Below are positions 18,646 to 28,595 of a DNA stretch of 64,000 nt, in pieces; position 1 is the first letter of the stretch, and each line of letters starts with the position of its first letter. Below the pieces are notes generated by a model that had not been told where the DNA came from, did no database searches, and saw nothing but the letters and a program-made list of their open reading frames with translations. Source of the DNA: Turicibacter faecis (GTDB taxonomy: Bacteria > Bacillota_I > Bacilli_A > MOL361 > Turicibacteraceae); contig NZ_AP028127.1 in assembly GCF_037076425.1 (NCBI RefSeq), positions 1,866,501 to 1,930,500 of the forward strand, in the 5' to 3' direction. A program made the position numbers and the translations under genes.

Positions 18646-18679
18646 ATTATACCGTATACCTTCCGACAATAAGTGTCGG
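18646..18679 (-). promoter_or_regulatory. Operator-promoter module of the lipoprotein gene: CCGACA-N5-TGTCGG-N11-TATAAT
   Basis: On the minus strand the inverted repeat (18663-18668 and 18674-18679, five bases apart) ends 11 bases before TATAAT (18646-18651), followed by AAG. The spacings are identical to those at 12861-12894, although the five-base loop and the 11-base spacer differ in sequence. No -35 box is present. Confidence 0.7.
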
Positions 18680-18701
18680 TCTTCTCGTTTTAATCCCTAT
18701 T

Positions 18702-18741
18702 AAAAAAGGATGACCCCCACTTCATTCGTAGAGGACATCCT
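18702..18741 (-). terminator. Terminator at the distal end of locus B
   Basis: AGGATGTCC pairs with GGTCATCCT (one T-T mismatch) and is followed on the minus strand by TTTTTT. It lies 15 bases after the last stop codon of locus B and just before the lipoprotein promoter. Confidence 0.75.
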
Positions 18742-18755
18742 GCAATTAATCAAAT

Positions 18756-19784
18756 TTATTGCTGCTTAACATTGACGGTTAATTTTGGGCTAAACGCATG
18801 ACGAATCATCCATTCAATTCCAGACGATAAAACAAACGATAAATAAAAGACAACAACGGTTAACACAGGTAAATACCACACCGGATTAGGTTCTAAGTGC
18901 CAAACCTGTCGAACAATAAAGTCTACAATATCCAAAACTCCGGCATGGAATAAATAAATATAAAATGTGAGTCCCGCTAACCTTCCTAAGTTCAAATTTA
19001 GCACTGGCAGGTTAAGAAACGCCACATACATCAACAGTGCACTTGCCATCACCGTCACCGATAAAGAGGAAACAAAATAAAAAGGTTGCACGGCCTGCGT
19101 CATGACTCGATGATACGTGAGTGCCGTCATGGCCCCCAAGATTAAAATCGATCCCATTAAACACCAGCGCCACGATAAAAGTTTAGGAAGTTTCCATTCT
19201 TTTAAACAATACCCCATGATAAAGTATCCCAGATAGAAAATGAACTTAAATGGCTACAACACCTCTGTTTGATAATTGATCAGACCTATGATTAAAAAGA
19301 GAACTCCTATCCACGCAAATAGATGATTTCCAACCTTTTCACGTAAACGGATTAGAAACGGCGTCACCGCATAACAACCAATAATCATATACATATACCA
19401 CATATGATAATACGGCCACCCCAAAACCCAACTCTTCACCGAAAAAATCCAGTCCACAGGTTCCCCCTTTAATTGTGCAAAACCAAGCGATAAAAGGGTG
19501 TACCCTAAACTAAACCAAAAGGTTGGAACAATAATACGCCAAAACGTCTTCTTATAATGCGCCTGAAAATCCTTATTTCTTTCATTAGCTAATAAAAACC
19601 CACCCGAAATCATCACAAATAACGGGACGGGCGTCCGTGGAAAGGCATGAAAAAGATTTCCGACAAAAAAATAATACGGTTCCCTCTGATTCGGATCCAT
19701 TCCATACAACGTCCCCACATGCACCGCAATCACCATCACACACGCAACAATCCTCAACAAATCTAAACGACTATTTCTCACCAC
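18756..19784 (-). pseudogene. Acyltransferase family 3 gene split by an in-frame TAG
   Basis: One reading frame of 343 codons is interrupted by a single TAG at 19254-19256. The upstream part (176 residues: NSRLDLLRIVACVMVIAVHVG, then TPVPLFVMISGGFLLANE) and the downstream part (from 19217, or directly after the stop) are in the same frame, and the 12 codons between them still encode a hydrophobic segment. Together they make a normal-size membrane acyltransferase (OatA/WecH type) that would O-acetylate the glycan. A CAG-to-TAG change is the simplest origin. The gene is probably inactive unless the stop is read through or is a sequencing error. Confidence 0.85.
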
Positions 19785-19810
19785 TCTATCTCCCTACTTT
19801 CCTACCTATT

Positions 19811-20875
19811 TTAACGAGACCTTTGTCCCTTCTGAAAAAACGTGGGCATCATCACCCACTGATAAATGCCACGGAATCGGCGCACGAAAAAATAACTCAA
19901 GACCGACGCCACACTAATTAGAAGGAACGTGATTAACCTTGGATTTTCAATCCCCAGTTGCTGATAAATGACGAGTAATAATCTTAAAAATGTAACATGA
20001 ATTAAATAAATCCATAAACTACTCTCTCTAAAAATTGCGTCATACTTCATTAAAAGCGGACTAGGTTTCCTTTGATCCCAGCGTCCCACCTCAATAAAGA
20101 AAAGCGTCGAAAAAAGAAGCAAGGAAAGAGAAACAGTATAATCCGTCGCCAGCCCTAAAACACGGACTCCCAGTTGTTCAATCACCAACAAGATAAAAGC
20201 GACGAGGCACCATCCTCCAACTGGTGTGTCCTTCTTCAGAAGCTCATATTTTCTAATAAGCATCCCAATCGTTAAAAAAGGAATCGCCATGATAAAGCTA
20301 TTAGCCAGTCCACCAAATAAACGTTCATACAGTGCTAAAACCGAAGCGATAACAGTCCCTTGGATAAGGCCCGCATACGTTTGTGTCAGAAGAAGCAAGA
20401 GAATACATCCCACATTAACCCCTATCAATACGCGCCAATCGAACATTCTTAAAATCACGACGATAACGATGATTCCAACAGCAACAGCCGATAAATACCA
20501 TAGGTGAACATCAATGGCCGTAAACAAAAAGTTTCGCACCACATGAACGAGAGCAATCACAGGCGATTTTCCAACGAAATAAGTAGAGAAATTAATCATT
20601 AAATAAATCAATGACCACACTACATACAATTGAATCAACTTGAGGACATAGTCTCTAATTTTCGTCTTATTCATCCCATTAGCTACTTTCGGATAGAAGA
20701 AAAACCCGCTTGTTATTAAATAAAAAGGAACAGCTACTCGCCCCACAATATTGACCACGAAGAAGTCCAATCCCCAAGAGAGATTAAAAAAGGGATGGGT
20801 ATGAATAGCAATCACTAAAAATGCCCCGATAAATTTCATTAAATTAAGTCGGGGATACTGATACGTCGAATTCAT
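19811..20875 (-). CDS. Acyltransferase family 3 membrane protein
   Basis: 354 residues with about ten hydrophobic segments. YPRLNLMKFIGAFLVIAIHTHPF contains the N-terminal His typical of Acyl_transf_3 proteins, and PFYLITSGFFFYPK is the second family pattern. Such proteins use a cytoplasmic acyl donor to acetylate extracellular or lipid-linked sugars. The start has a good AAGGAGG site. It lies between two related acyltransferase genes at the distal end of locus B. Confidence 0.85.
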   Translation of the reverse strand: MNSTYQYPRLNLMKFIGAFLVIAIHTHPFFNLSWGLDFFVVNIVGRVAVPFYLITSGFFFYPKVANGMNKTKIRDYVLKLIQLYVVWSLIYLMINFSTYFVGKSPVIALVHVVRNFLFTAIDVHLWYLSAVAVGIIVIVVILRMFDWRVLIGVNVGCILLLLLTQTYAGLIQGTVIASVLALYERLFGGLANSFIMAIPFLTIGMLIRKYELLKKDTPVGGWCLVAFILLVIEQLGVRVLGLATDYTVSLSLLLFSTLFFIEVGRWDQRKPSPLLMKYDAIFRESSLWIYLIHVTFLRLLLVIYQQLGIENPRLITFLLISVASVLSYFFVRRFRGIYQWVMMPTFFQKGQRSR

Positions 20876-20887
20876 CCGAATCCCTCC

Positions 20888-21967
20888 TTAATTCTTCATC
20901 TTTAATTTTTGTTTTAAATAACAATCCGCCCATTGACTCAGCGGTACGTAAATCGCTTGAATCACATAAGAAGCCCCCAAACATAGGAGGACTAACCACA
21001 TATAAATAAACAATGGATATTTAGGCATAAACACTAATTTTCTAAAATACACCATGTAAAAGAACATGTGCGTCAACCACAAGTTGGTCGAATGTTTCGC
21101 AATAAATAAGAAAAATTCATTCATCCCGGTTGGTTTATCGAGTAAATTAAACACACAAATAAAAACAATCCCTGTAAACGGGGCAACAAAAAGTGTTTGC
21201 ACCATACCGTGCGCCACAATCATGAATCCAATCACCAGTAAACAAATGACGTTCTTAAACGGGAAACGATCCGCCACTTTGGCTAACTGGCTATACACTC
21301 GATTTTTAGCAAACACCGCTCCAACCATAAATGGGAAGAGTGACGTTCCTAAATAAGCCAGTTGGCTCACCGCCCAATCTAACACTTCTACATCAAAGAA
21401 AAGAAGTCCCTTAAACCGTTGAAGATAGGCTAAAACGTAAAGGATGACCGACGCCCCAATCACGACACCACTTGGAAGTTTTAATGTGAGACGGTTGAGG
21501 AATGGGCTTAGGAGGACTAAAAAGATATAGGTTGTTAGGAACCACCAAGCCCCGTTGTAATATTCTGTATCTAACCCTAGGAAGGCGAGGAGCACGACTT
21601 TCGGGTCTCCAAGCATGAAATCAACTTTATTAAAAATAAATCCAAGGATGATGACAAAGATGACAAAGATCACCCAATAATTAAGGTATAACTTTGCGAG
21701 ACGAATGATGTTTCGCTTGTGATACCCCTCGTTATTTTTTTGATAGCCAATCATTAGGCCATAACCTGAACAGAAACAGTAAATAGCTACACAACAGTCC
21801 CCAAATAAGGCAAAATAATAAATGAGAGGGACACCTTTGATAAGAATCCAGGGCTGAAATAATCCCTCGTAGGCTTTATTACAAAACAAATGTAACAATA
21901 ACATAAAGAGAATAGCGATGCCTTTCGTCATCGCTATTTGTTTTTTCGTTAATTCCAATTCATGCAC
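20888..21967 (-). CDS. Acyltransferase family 3 membrane protein
   Basis: 359 residues with about ten membrane segments; KKQIAMTKGIAILFMLLLHLF carries the family histidine. CVAIYCFCSGYGLMIGYQ is the second typical segment. It is the most N-terminal of the three acyltransferases in the operon. Its start codon lies immediately after the stop of the PTPS-related membrane gene, with AAGGGTAGGTG as ribosome site. The product probably O-acylates the locus B polysaccharide. Confidence 0.85.
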   Translation of the reverse strand: MHELELTKKQIAMTKGIAILFMLLLHLFCNKAYEGLFQPWILIKGVPLIYYFALFGDCCVAIYCFCSGYGLMIGYQKNNEGYHKRNIIRLAKLYLNYWVIFVIFVIILGFIFNKVDFMLGDPKVVLLAFLGLDTEYYNGAWWFLTTYIFLVLLSPFLNRLTLKLPSGVVIGASVILYVLAYLQRFKGLLFFDVEVLDWAVSQLAYLGTSLFPFMVGAVFAKNRVYSQLAKVADRFPFKNVICLLVIGFMIVAHGMVQTLFVAPFTGIVFICVFNLLDKPTGMNEFFLFIAKHSTNLWLTHMFFYMVYFRKLVFMPKYPLFIYMWLVLLCLGASYVIQAIYVPLSQWADCYLKQKLKMKN

Positions 21968-23665
21968 CTACCCTTGCTTCGAATTTTTTGTATTTCGATA
22001 AATATAAACCAAAACTCCCATGGTTGTCAGGCAACTCACCCATACTGTTACTTGGGCAAGGCGTGTTCCTGCATAGGCAATCGTAAAGGTTCCTTCTGTT
22101 TGACCATTCAATTGAACACGAACCAATCCTTCCTCACTCTTCACGAGAGTAAGTGACGGATCATCAATTTGATATCCTTTATAATAAACCAGTGGTAAAT
22201 CCAAATAAGCTGATGAAGAGGCCCCGTGATATTTCACCGATAAGGTTAACCCTTTTCTTGAAAATGTCACTTGGAGCTGGTCGTCGTTTGACGTAATGAC
22301 CTCACCTCTTTCAGAAATTTCGGTTGGATTTGCACCCAGCGGTAAATATTCGCCTAACCCGATGCTATAGGTTGAAAGGTCCACAGGTTGGATTAAACCC
22401 GTCACACGTGTATGATACAAATAAGAGGCATACTGACCACCGACGTTTAATAGATAAGGAACCATTAATAACCCGACGATTAGACCATAAAATCTCACTC
22501 TCTGTTTCATTGAGGTCATCGTCCTCATAGCATAGATTCCCCCTAATATACTTAAAAAGACGGTAATCGTTAAAAAGAGTCGCCAACTAAATTGGATCAT
22601 CGCCAATGGCGATAACACGCGAAGGACTAATTTCCATGGGAAGAATGGCGTCACTGCCCAAATACTTAATAAGGCGAATAAAAACAGTTGATCCGTTAAC
22701 TGATTGATTTGAAAACGACCATTTCGTTTGTTGAATCTTAATAATAACACCATGACAAAGACGATTCCAATCCCCGCTATTCCGTCATGTTTTCCATATG
22801 GAAGGGCTAAAAACACTTCAATAAGCGAACGTGTCGATCCCGCCACGTCTGCTGTTACCGTTTCAGTCGTTAAAACAAATTGATCTGACATCATTTGTTC
22901 AAGCATCGGAAATAGGAAATAACTAACCATTCCAATCGTTACAACGGTTGCCAATATTAAATATCCAAACCGTGATTTCTCTTTCCAAAATTGCTTTACG
23001 CCGAAGCAGACAAAGAGAAACGTAAATCCAACCATTAAGGCGAAGCTAATGTTATGCGTTAAGAAACATCCCGCAAACCCGATACTTAGCCAATACCAAC
23101 GCTTCGGATTTCTATAAATGACTTCATATAGTCCAACCACAATGAGAGGGATAAAAATAAACGCGCAAACTTCCGCTAATGCTCCACGAATGAAAATATC
23201 AATCACTCGATAGCTAGATAACGTGCAGAGCGTGACCGCAACTAAACTCGCATAACGCGAGTTAACTAATGTTTGAACACAAAAATAAACGGTCGCCATC
23301 GTTGCGACAGTCACCAAAACAAGAAAAAGTTTATAAGCTAAAACAACATTCATTCCCAAACAAACGAGTAGCGCTGGAATGTACAGGAGTAAATCCCCGT
23401 AGAAAAGTCCATTGGCATACCCGTAATTATTTAAATAGCCGAGATAAACTCGAGGAATTTCTCCTAATTTAAAAGACTCCGCCAGACTCGAAATTCTTGA
23501 CAGTTGAAACGATAAGTCGTGGGCGTGAGGGATATCTGGAATGAGTAACACCCCTAAATTTAAAATTAAAAGTCCCCCTAATAGAAATAAAATCAAATGA
23601 GATTTAGAACAACGATTCATCCATTCCATCAAACGTTGCTCTAATCGTAAATACTGCTTTTTCAT
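21968..23665 (-). CDS. PTPS-related / YfhO-like polytopic membrane protein
   Basis: 565 residues with about 12 membrane segments. DIPHAHDLSFQLSRISSLAESF after the first span, and then GEIPRVYLGYLNNYGYANGLF, match the '6-pyruvoyl-tetrahydropterin synthase related' membrane family (PF10131). Despite the name these are likely GT-C-type transferases that use polyprenyl-phosphate sugars at the outer face. The C-terminal 130 residues form a soluble beta-rich domain. The GtrB-like enzyme (41058-42008) could supply the lipid-linked donor (inference). Confidence 0.8.
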   Translation of the reverse strand: MKKQYLRLEQRLMEWMNRCSKSHLILFLLGGLLILNLGVLLIPDIPHAHDLSFQLSRISSLAESFKLGEIPRVYLGYLNNYGYANGLFYGDLLLYIPALLVCLGMNVVLAYKLFLVLVTVATMATVYFCVQTLVNSRYASLVAVTLCTLSSYRVIDIFIRGALAEVCAFIFIPLIVVGLYEVIYRNPKRWYWLSIGFAGCFLTHNISFALMVGFTFLFVCFGVKQFWKEKSRFGYLILATVVTIGMVSYFLFPMLEQMMSDQFVLTTETVTADVAGSTRSLIEVFLALPYGKHDGIAGIGIVFVMVLLLRFNKRNGRFQINQLTDQLFLFALLSIWAVTPFFPWKLVLRVLSPLAMIQFSWRLFLTITVFLSILGGIYAMRTMTSMKQRVRFYGLIVGLLMVPYLLNVGGQYASYLYHTRVTGLIQPVDLSTYSIGLGEYLPLGANPTEISERGEVITSNDDQLQVTFSRKGLTLSVKYHGASSSAYLDLPLVYYKGYQIDDPSLTLVKSEEGLVRVQLNGQTEGTFTIAYAGTRLAQVTVWVSCLTTMGVLVYIYRNTKNSKQG

Positions 23666-23693
23666 CTTCTCCTCCTACTCTCTTCATCATCTA

Positions 23694-25241
23694 TCATGAA
23701 CTATATTTTTTGAAGACAGGTATCTTACTCAAAATCATTCGTTTCACAAGATTATTCCAAATATACTGAAACGCATCTGTTTGATAAAAGATGATCGCAT
23801 AAATCAAACTTGGGACGATGACCGTAACCATCCCCTTGAAGATAATCGATAGGAATAAAGATGGAAGCGTGATCCATTGGCAAATAACAGATGAAAGATA
23901 TCCCGCTCCAATCATTAATCCAACCTTCATCAAATAATCTAAATAATAACGAAACACCGGTTGATGAAAATAATGGTGGAATAAAATACGCGGTTGATTC
24001 CAAAAAGAAACAAGTAAATAACTCACCGTTGTTCCTAAGAAAACACCTGCAAGCCCTAATTTTTGCACGAACACAATCGATAAAAATAAATTTAAAAGAC
24101 CTTCAATTAAATACGCATACTTATCCTGAGCAAACAACCCGGCCTTACTTTTAAAAGTCTTTAACGTCTGGTGAACCCCCATTAAATAAAAGTTCAATAA
24201 AATAATCATAAACGTCACCTTATCAAGTAAGAACCCTTCTCCAAGCCATAAATCAATAAACGGCTCTAACACATTAAAAAGAGCAATCGTACACACCGAA
24301 TAAACCCAAAAGGTAATCAGTTGCGTCATATTATAAATCGCATACGTCTTTTCCTTTGACTCCGTTGCAATTAAATTTCCAACACTATTTCCAATCCCAT
24401 TAATAATCGGATTTAAAATATTACTCAACTGCGAAATAATCATGGCATAATTTGAATAAAACCCAACCGTAATGACATTAATAAACGCCGTGATAACTAA
24501 ATTATCCGTCCCATTAATCGCATAATATCCAATGTTTTGAATAAACATCGCCTTCACATTCGTGATAATATTCGCTTTTACCTCAGGCTCAATTTCGCAT
24601 TTTTCCTTCATCAAAAGATAAGGATACATCTTTTTCACAAGATAAACACTATAACTATTTTGAATAATATATAAAGCCAACTCAATCGCTAAGAATAAGA
24701 CATAGTTCTTCGTCGCAAGCAAAATAATAATTTTAACAACCATGCTTAATACTTGAAAGTATAAATTATACTTCGCTAAAATATATCCCTTTTGATCAGC
24801 ATTAATCAAAGCTGTTTTATCTGCAATTAAATAAGAAGCCAAACATTTAGCAACAAAAATCCAATACACGAGCCCTAAATACGGAATCTCCGTTTCAGAC
24901 TTAATCAAAACATCTAAGAATGGAAACAATGCTAAACAAATAAGAAAGATGATAGCTGCCAAAAACAAATAAGCTTTTTTATACAGACGGATTAGCGCCG
25001 TCACTAATTTCTGATTATTTTCAGCCAACGGTTTATATAAATTGTAGACAATACTAATCCCAATACCGCCCTCTAATAAAACCATCGCTGTTAACACATT
25101 CGTTAAAACCCCATTCACTCCGAGATATTCTGTTCCAAGGCTATCAATAAAGATTCGCCTTGAAACAAATCCCAACAGGGTAATAATAATTTGGGTCGTA
25201 ATCCCAATTGTTATATTTTTAATGGAGTGACTTGTTCTCAT
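23694..25241 (-). CDS. Polysaccharide flippase (Wzx-type), locus B
   Basis: 515 residues with about 12-14 membrane segments. The N-terminus IGITTQIIITLLGFVSRRIF and DSLGTEYLGVNGVLTNVL are typical of Gram-positive oligosaccharide flippases. It would move the completed lipid-linked repeat unit of locus B outward. Its start overlaps the stop of the preceding GT4 gene by four bases. It is not close in sequence to the locus A flippase, as expected for proteins that follow their glycan substrate. Confidence 0.9.
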   Translation of the reverse strand: MRTSHSIKNITIGITTQIIITLLGFVSRRIFIDSLGTEYLGVNGVLTNVLTAMVLLEGGIGISIVYNLYKPLAENNQKLVTALIRLYKKAYLFLAAIIFLICLALFPFLDVLIKSETEIPYLGLVYWIFVAKCLASYLIADKTALINADQKGYILAKYNLYFQVLSMVVKIIILLATKNYVLFLAIELALYIIQNSYSVYLVKKMYPYLLMKEKCEIEPEVKANIITNVKAMFIQNIGYYAINGTDNLVITAFINVITVGFYSNYAMIISQLSNILNPIINGIGNSVGNLIATESKEKTYAIYNMTQLITFWVYSVCTIALFNVLEPFIDLWLGEGFLLDKVTFMIILLNFYLMGVHQTLKTFKSKAGLFAQDKYAYLIEGLLNLFLSIVFVQKLGLAGVFLGTTVSYLLVSFWNQPRILFHHYFHQPVFRYYLDYLMKVGLMIGAGYLSSVICQWITLPSLFLSIIFKGMVTVIVPSLIYAIIFYQTDAFQYIWNNLVKRMILSKIPVFKKYSS

Positions 25242-26446
25242 GATCGACCCGTTCCCTTCTCAATTAATTGATAAAAATACGCAATTTCTTCAACGTTACC
25301 TTTTTTCTCCTGGTTCAGGTAATCAACAATCGCGTGATAAAGGTCAGGTTCTTTCAATAAACGTTCAATGCCATCTGCAACGCCTACTCCATCCATCGTC
25401 GTTACCAATCCGTTCTTCTCATGCACCATTTGATTAAATACGGCATCAAACTTTGTCGTCACGACTGGCTTGTTTAACATCCTAGCTTCGGCAATGGCTA
25501 ACCCGTATCCTTCAAATTTTGAAGTTTGAACATAAATATCACATTGTTTAATCATTGGATAAGGATTAGCAGTAATTCCAAGCAAAATAAATTCTTTTTC
25601 TAGCCCGTACTTTTGAATCGTTTGCTTGATTTCATCATACAGTCCCCCTTTTCCGAGGACATACCAAGTAAACAAAATCCCTCTTTCCTTAAGTAGGCGA
25701 GCAGCTTCTAAAGCAATATCATATCCTTTTTGATGATCCAAACGCCCGATCGTTAACAACTTTAAGTGTGGCACATCTAACTTAAATTCTGGTTCTAATT
25801 CAGACATCCGCTTAATCATCTGATAATCATTGATGTCATAAATAATTGTCATTCGATCTTTAAACATTGGAAAGCTTTCTAAGAAAATTTCTTCTGCTGA
25901 TTCCGAGACAGCTACAATTCGCTCATACGCTTGATAGTATTTTTCTTGGAATAACCGGTCTTCTTCCCCTAGCGTATAAGAAACATTGACCCAAGCATAT
26001 TTTTTCGCCGCTCGCGTCTTATCTGCCACATAAAAAGTTGGAATTCCTTGAGCGTAACTAATTGCGACATCATACACCTTCTCATTTTTCTCGATAACTG
26101 AACCGATGCTTTGCCAATATAAACGAGCCATTTGGGCATTGGTTAAGTGTCCTTTACGAATGAATAACGAGTATCTTAATCGGGCAACAATCATTTTAAA
26201 TTGGGTAAGATTTCTACAGTTTAGAATCATCTGCTTCAGGCTTTGCTTAGAATAATTCGTATACGAAAGGGGCGGTAAAAAATTCACTTCCTTAGGAACT
26301 AATTCATCTAATGTCCATCCATAGGCGAACAACTGTAAATCTACTTCATACTGCTCATAATCAAGTTGAGACAATAACGTAATTAAGCTTTTTTCAGCTC
26401 CTGCACACGGCAAGGAATCAATCACAAATAATAATTTTTTCTTCAT
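25238..26446 (-). CDS. Glycosyltransferase family 4, locus B
   Basis: A 402-residue GT-B enzyme. FVIDSLPCAGAEKSLITLL is the acceptor-side glycine loop, and LLTIGRLDHQKGYDIALEAA plus KFEGYGLAIAEARMLNKPV form the donor-binding half with the E-x7-E motif. It adds one sugar of the locus B repeat unit in the cytoplasm. It is similar in layout to the gene at 28596-29786 (both have a long lysine- and tyrosine-rich middle), which suggests duplication within the locus. Confidence 0.88.
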   Translation of the reverse strand: MKKKLLFVIDSLPCAGAEKSLITLLSQLDYEQYEVDLQLFAYGWTLDELVPKEVNFLPPLSYTNYSKQSLKQMILNCRNLTQFKMIVARLRYSLFIRKGHLTNAQMARLYWQSIGSVIEKNEKVYDVAISYAQGIPTFYVADKTRAAKKYAWVNVSYTLGEEDRLFQEKYYQAYERIVAVSESAEEIFLESFPMFKDRMTIIYDINDYQMIKRMSELEPEFKLDVPHLKLLTIGRLDHQKGYDIALEAARLLKERGILFTWYVLGKGGLYDEIKQTIQKYGLEKEFILLGITANPYPMIKQCDIYVQTSKFEGYGLAIAEARMLNKPVVTTKFDAVFNQMVHEKNGLVTTMDGVGVADGIERLLKEPDLYHAIVDYLNQEKKGNVEEIAYFYQLIEKGTGRS

Positions 26447-26448
26447 CG

Positions 26449-27555
26449 TTAATCGTTCCCCTGCCCTATAAATTTTGATAATGCCTCAAATTGACGGTTT
26501 GCATCGAATTTGGTTTGTTCGATATTTGCTTTATTATTAAAGGCACTCCTTAACGTCTGTTCATCATGCATTTGCTCTAGACCGTCCATCTCAATTAATA
26601 GGTGATCAAGTTTTAAGTCTTTAAGCATCTGAGTTGTTTTAGAGCTATAAATTACAGGCATAATCCCGACGTTTAATAATAAAGAAATAATATTGGCGTG
26701 GAAGCGAGCCGCTACACACATTTGGAAGGTTGACATGAGTAAAATAAGTGCCTCAATGTCTCCCGTATACTCATAGGTCTTGACGTGGGATTTAACTGAA
26801 TTAGGAAGTCGTTCTAATAGTTTATGAAGAACTCCCGTATCTCCTTCATTGGCGCAAAAAGAGAGTAACCAGCATTCATATCCCTCTGTTGTGAGTTGTT
26901 CTATCGTTTGCATCGTCGATTGTAAGTAGGCCTCTTCGCGGTCGGCTAATCCTTCTTTATGGTGAACGTCGATGACTGAAAAGCCAACGCGTTTAAGCGG
27001 CGTTTTTACAGTATAGTTTTCAAGATCTAAACTAAAAATCACGTCAGGGGCTAGGCGAACGTTAGGCATGCCTTGGAAAATTTGATACGAGGCTTGATCG
27101 CGAAAACACACATCTGTGCATAACTCATAAAAGCGACGATAATCCTCTACAAACTTTTGCGTTTTAACTGGACCGAAGTTGGCCCCTATAATATAGACAG
27201 GTTTATTTAGTGCTTTAAACGCTTGAACCATTTTTAAACGGTCTGCGTACAAGGCTTCGTGAAAGGATTCTTCACGAAAGATAGATCCACCGATAAAGAC
27301 TAACGCATCTTGCTCCTTAGCAATCGATTGATAGTCCGTCAACGTATCTTTAATTTTTAATCGCTGCATGACCTTGTGAACAGAGGTATACGTGCGACGT
27401 TTAACATTTGGGTATCTTTTTAAAAACTCCTCGTAATTTTCCCCGACATAGTTAACAGTAAACTGTGAATGGGGAAATCTTTTAGCTAATATATCGAGGA
27501 ACAAATCATCCCCAAAATTAAATGAGAGATAAACATCTACAAATATCTTCTTCAT
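26449..27555 (-). CDS. Polysaccharide pyruvyl transferase family protein, locus B
   Basis: 368 residues. MKKIFVDVYLSFNFGDDLF, VFIGGSIFREES and CVAARFHANIISLLL (with the R-x-H of the family) are the same landmarks as in the locus A paralogue 4999-6090. It probably adds a pyruvate ketal to a sugar of the repeat unit, giving negative charge. It overlaps the preceding GT2 gene by four bases. Codon use is normal for the window, in contrast with the AT-rich paralogue. Confidence 0.87.
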   Translation of the reverse strand: MKKIFVDVYLSFNFGDDLFLDILAKRFPHSQFTVNYVGENYEEFLKRYPNVKRRTYTSVHKVMQRLKIKDTLTDYQSIAKEQDALVFIGGSIFREESFHEALYADRLKMVQAFKALNKPVYIIGANFGPVKTQKFVEDYRRFYELCTDVCFRDQASYQIFQGMPNVRLAPDVIFSLDLENYTVKTPLKRVGFSVIDVHHKEGLADREEAYLQSTMQTIEQLTTEGYECWLLSFCANEGDTGVLHKLLERLPNSVKSHVKTYEYTGDIEALILLMSTFQMCVAARFHANIISLLLNVGIMPVIYSSKTTQMLKDLKLDHLLIEMDGLEQMHDEQTLRSAFNNKANIEQTKFDANRQFEALSKFIGQGND

Positions 27556-28583
27556 ACCCTACTCCTTTTCTTAATCCATAATTTGATACGACGCAATTGT
27601 AAAGTCACATAAAAACTAACTACAGCACGTCTTAATTGTCTATGTTTTAAATAATACCCGCCTCGATCTAAAAACCCCCTCATCGGTTCATAATTCGTAA
27701 AATATTGTCGTACATTCGCATCCATTAATAAAGCGTCTAATTGCGCACAACACTTTTTTAACCCCACTTTATTGACATTCGCCGACTCATTTGAAGCAAT
27801 GGAAAGCGTCAACGAAATCATTCGGTTCGATAAAATAACGTCTATTTTTTCCTGAGTCCATCCTAACCTTCCTAACAAGTCGCGCATTTTTTCAATGACC
27901 ACGTGGTTGTTTTCAAGATACGGAAGCGTCACCTTTGATGTAATACTCCCTTCATTTAATCGGTTGTATTCATAAAGACATTCCTCAATCGCGCCAAAGT
28001 GAGAGGCATATTGGGCATAATCCAAATTAAATAGTAAATCTTCACACATATAAACTTGCGGATTTAACTGCAACTGGTGCTCCATGATAATCGAACGTCG
28101 GTAAACTTTTCCCCAAAGCGTTCCCCCTACTCCTCTTAAAACACCTTCAACAAATTCATCGGTTGTGAGTGAATGGCTTGAGCGATAAAAATCATTTAAA
28201 GCGACGCGTCCATATGGACTGATTTCAATATAACCGCACGTCACTACATCATTTTTGATGGCGAGTTCCATCAATTTTTCAAGGTACTCGCTCGGAATAT
28301 AATCATCCGCATCAATAAAGCAGACAAACTCACCCGTAGCTTTTGTTAATCCATAATTTCTCGCTGAAGAGGGTCCACTATTGACCTGATTATAATATTG
28401 AACGCGGGAATCACGAGCGCAAAACTCTTTTAAAATAGACTCACTTCCGTCGGTTGACCCATCATTAATTAAAATAAGTTCGAAGTCTGAATACGTTTGA
28501 TTCAACACACCTTCAATACATTTTGCTAAATATTCTTTCGCATTATAGACTGGAATAATGATGCTCACTTGTACTTGATTCAT
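27552..28583 (-). CDS. Glycosyltransferase family 2, locus B
   Basis: 343 residues. VSIIIPVYNAKEYLAKC, LILINDGSTDGSE and FIDADDYIP give the GT-A fold with its metal-binding acidic motif. I chose the ATG at 28583, because GGAGG lies five bases before it; a GTG four codons upstream overlaps that ribosome site. It adds one sugar of the repeat unit; donor and linkage are not readable. Confidence 0.88.
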   Translation of the reverse strand: MNQVQVSIIIPVYNAKEYLAKCIEGVLNQTYSDFELILINDGSTDGSESILKEFCARDSRVQYYNQVNSGPSSARNYGLTKATGEFVCFIDADDYIPSEYLEKLMELAIKNDVVTCGYIEISPYGRVALNDFYRSSHSLTTDEFVEGVLRGVGGTLWGKVYRRSIIMEHQLQLNPQVYMCEDLLFNLDYAQYASHFGAIEECLYEYNRLNEGSITSKVTLPYLENNHVVIEKMRDLLGRLGWTQEKIDVILSNRMISLTLSIASNESANVNKVGLKKCCAQLDALLMDANVRQYFTNYEPMRGFLDRGGYYLKHRQLRRAVVSFYVTLQLRRIKLWIKKRSRV

Positions 28584-28595
28584 TTCATCCTCCAC

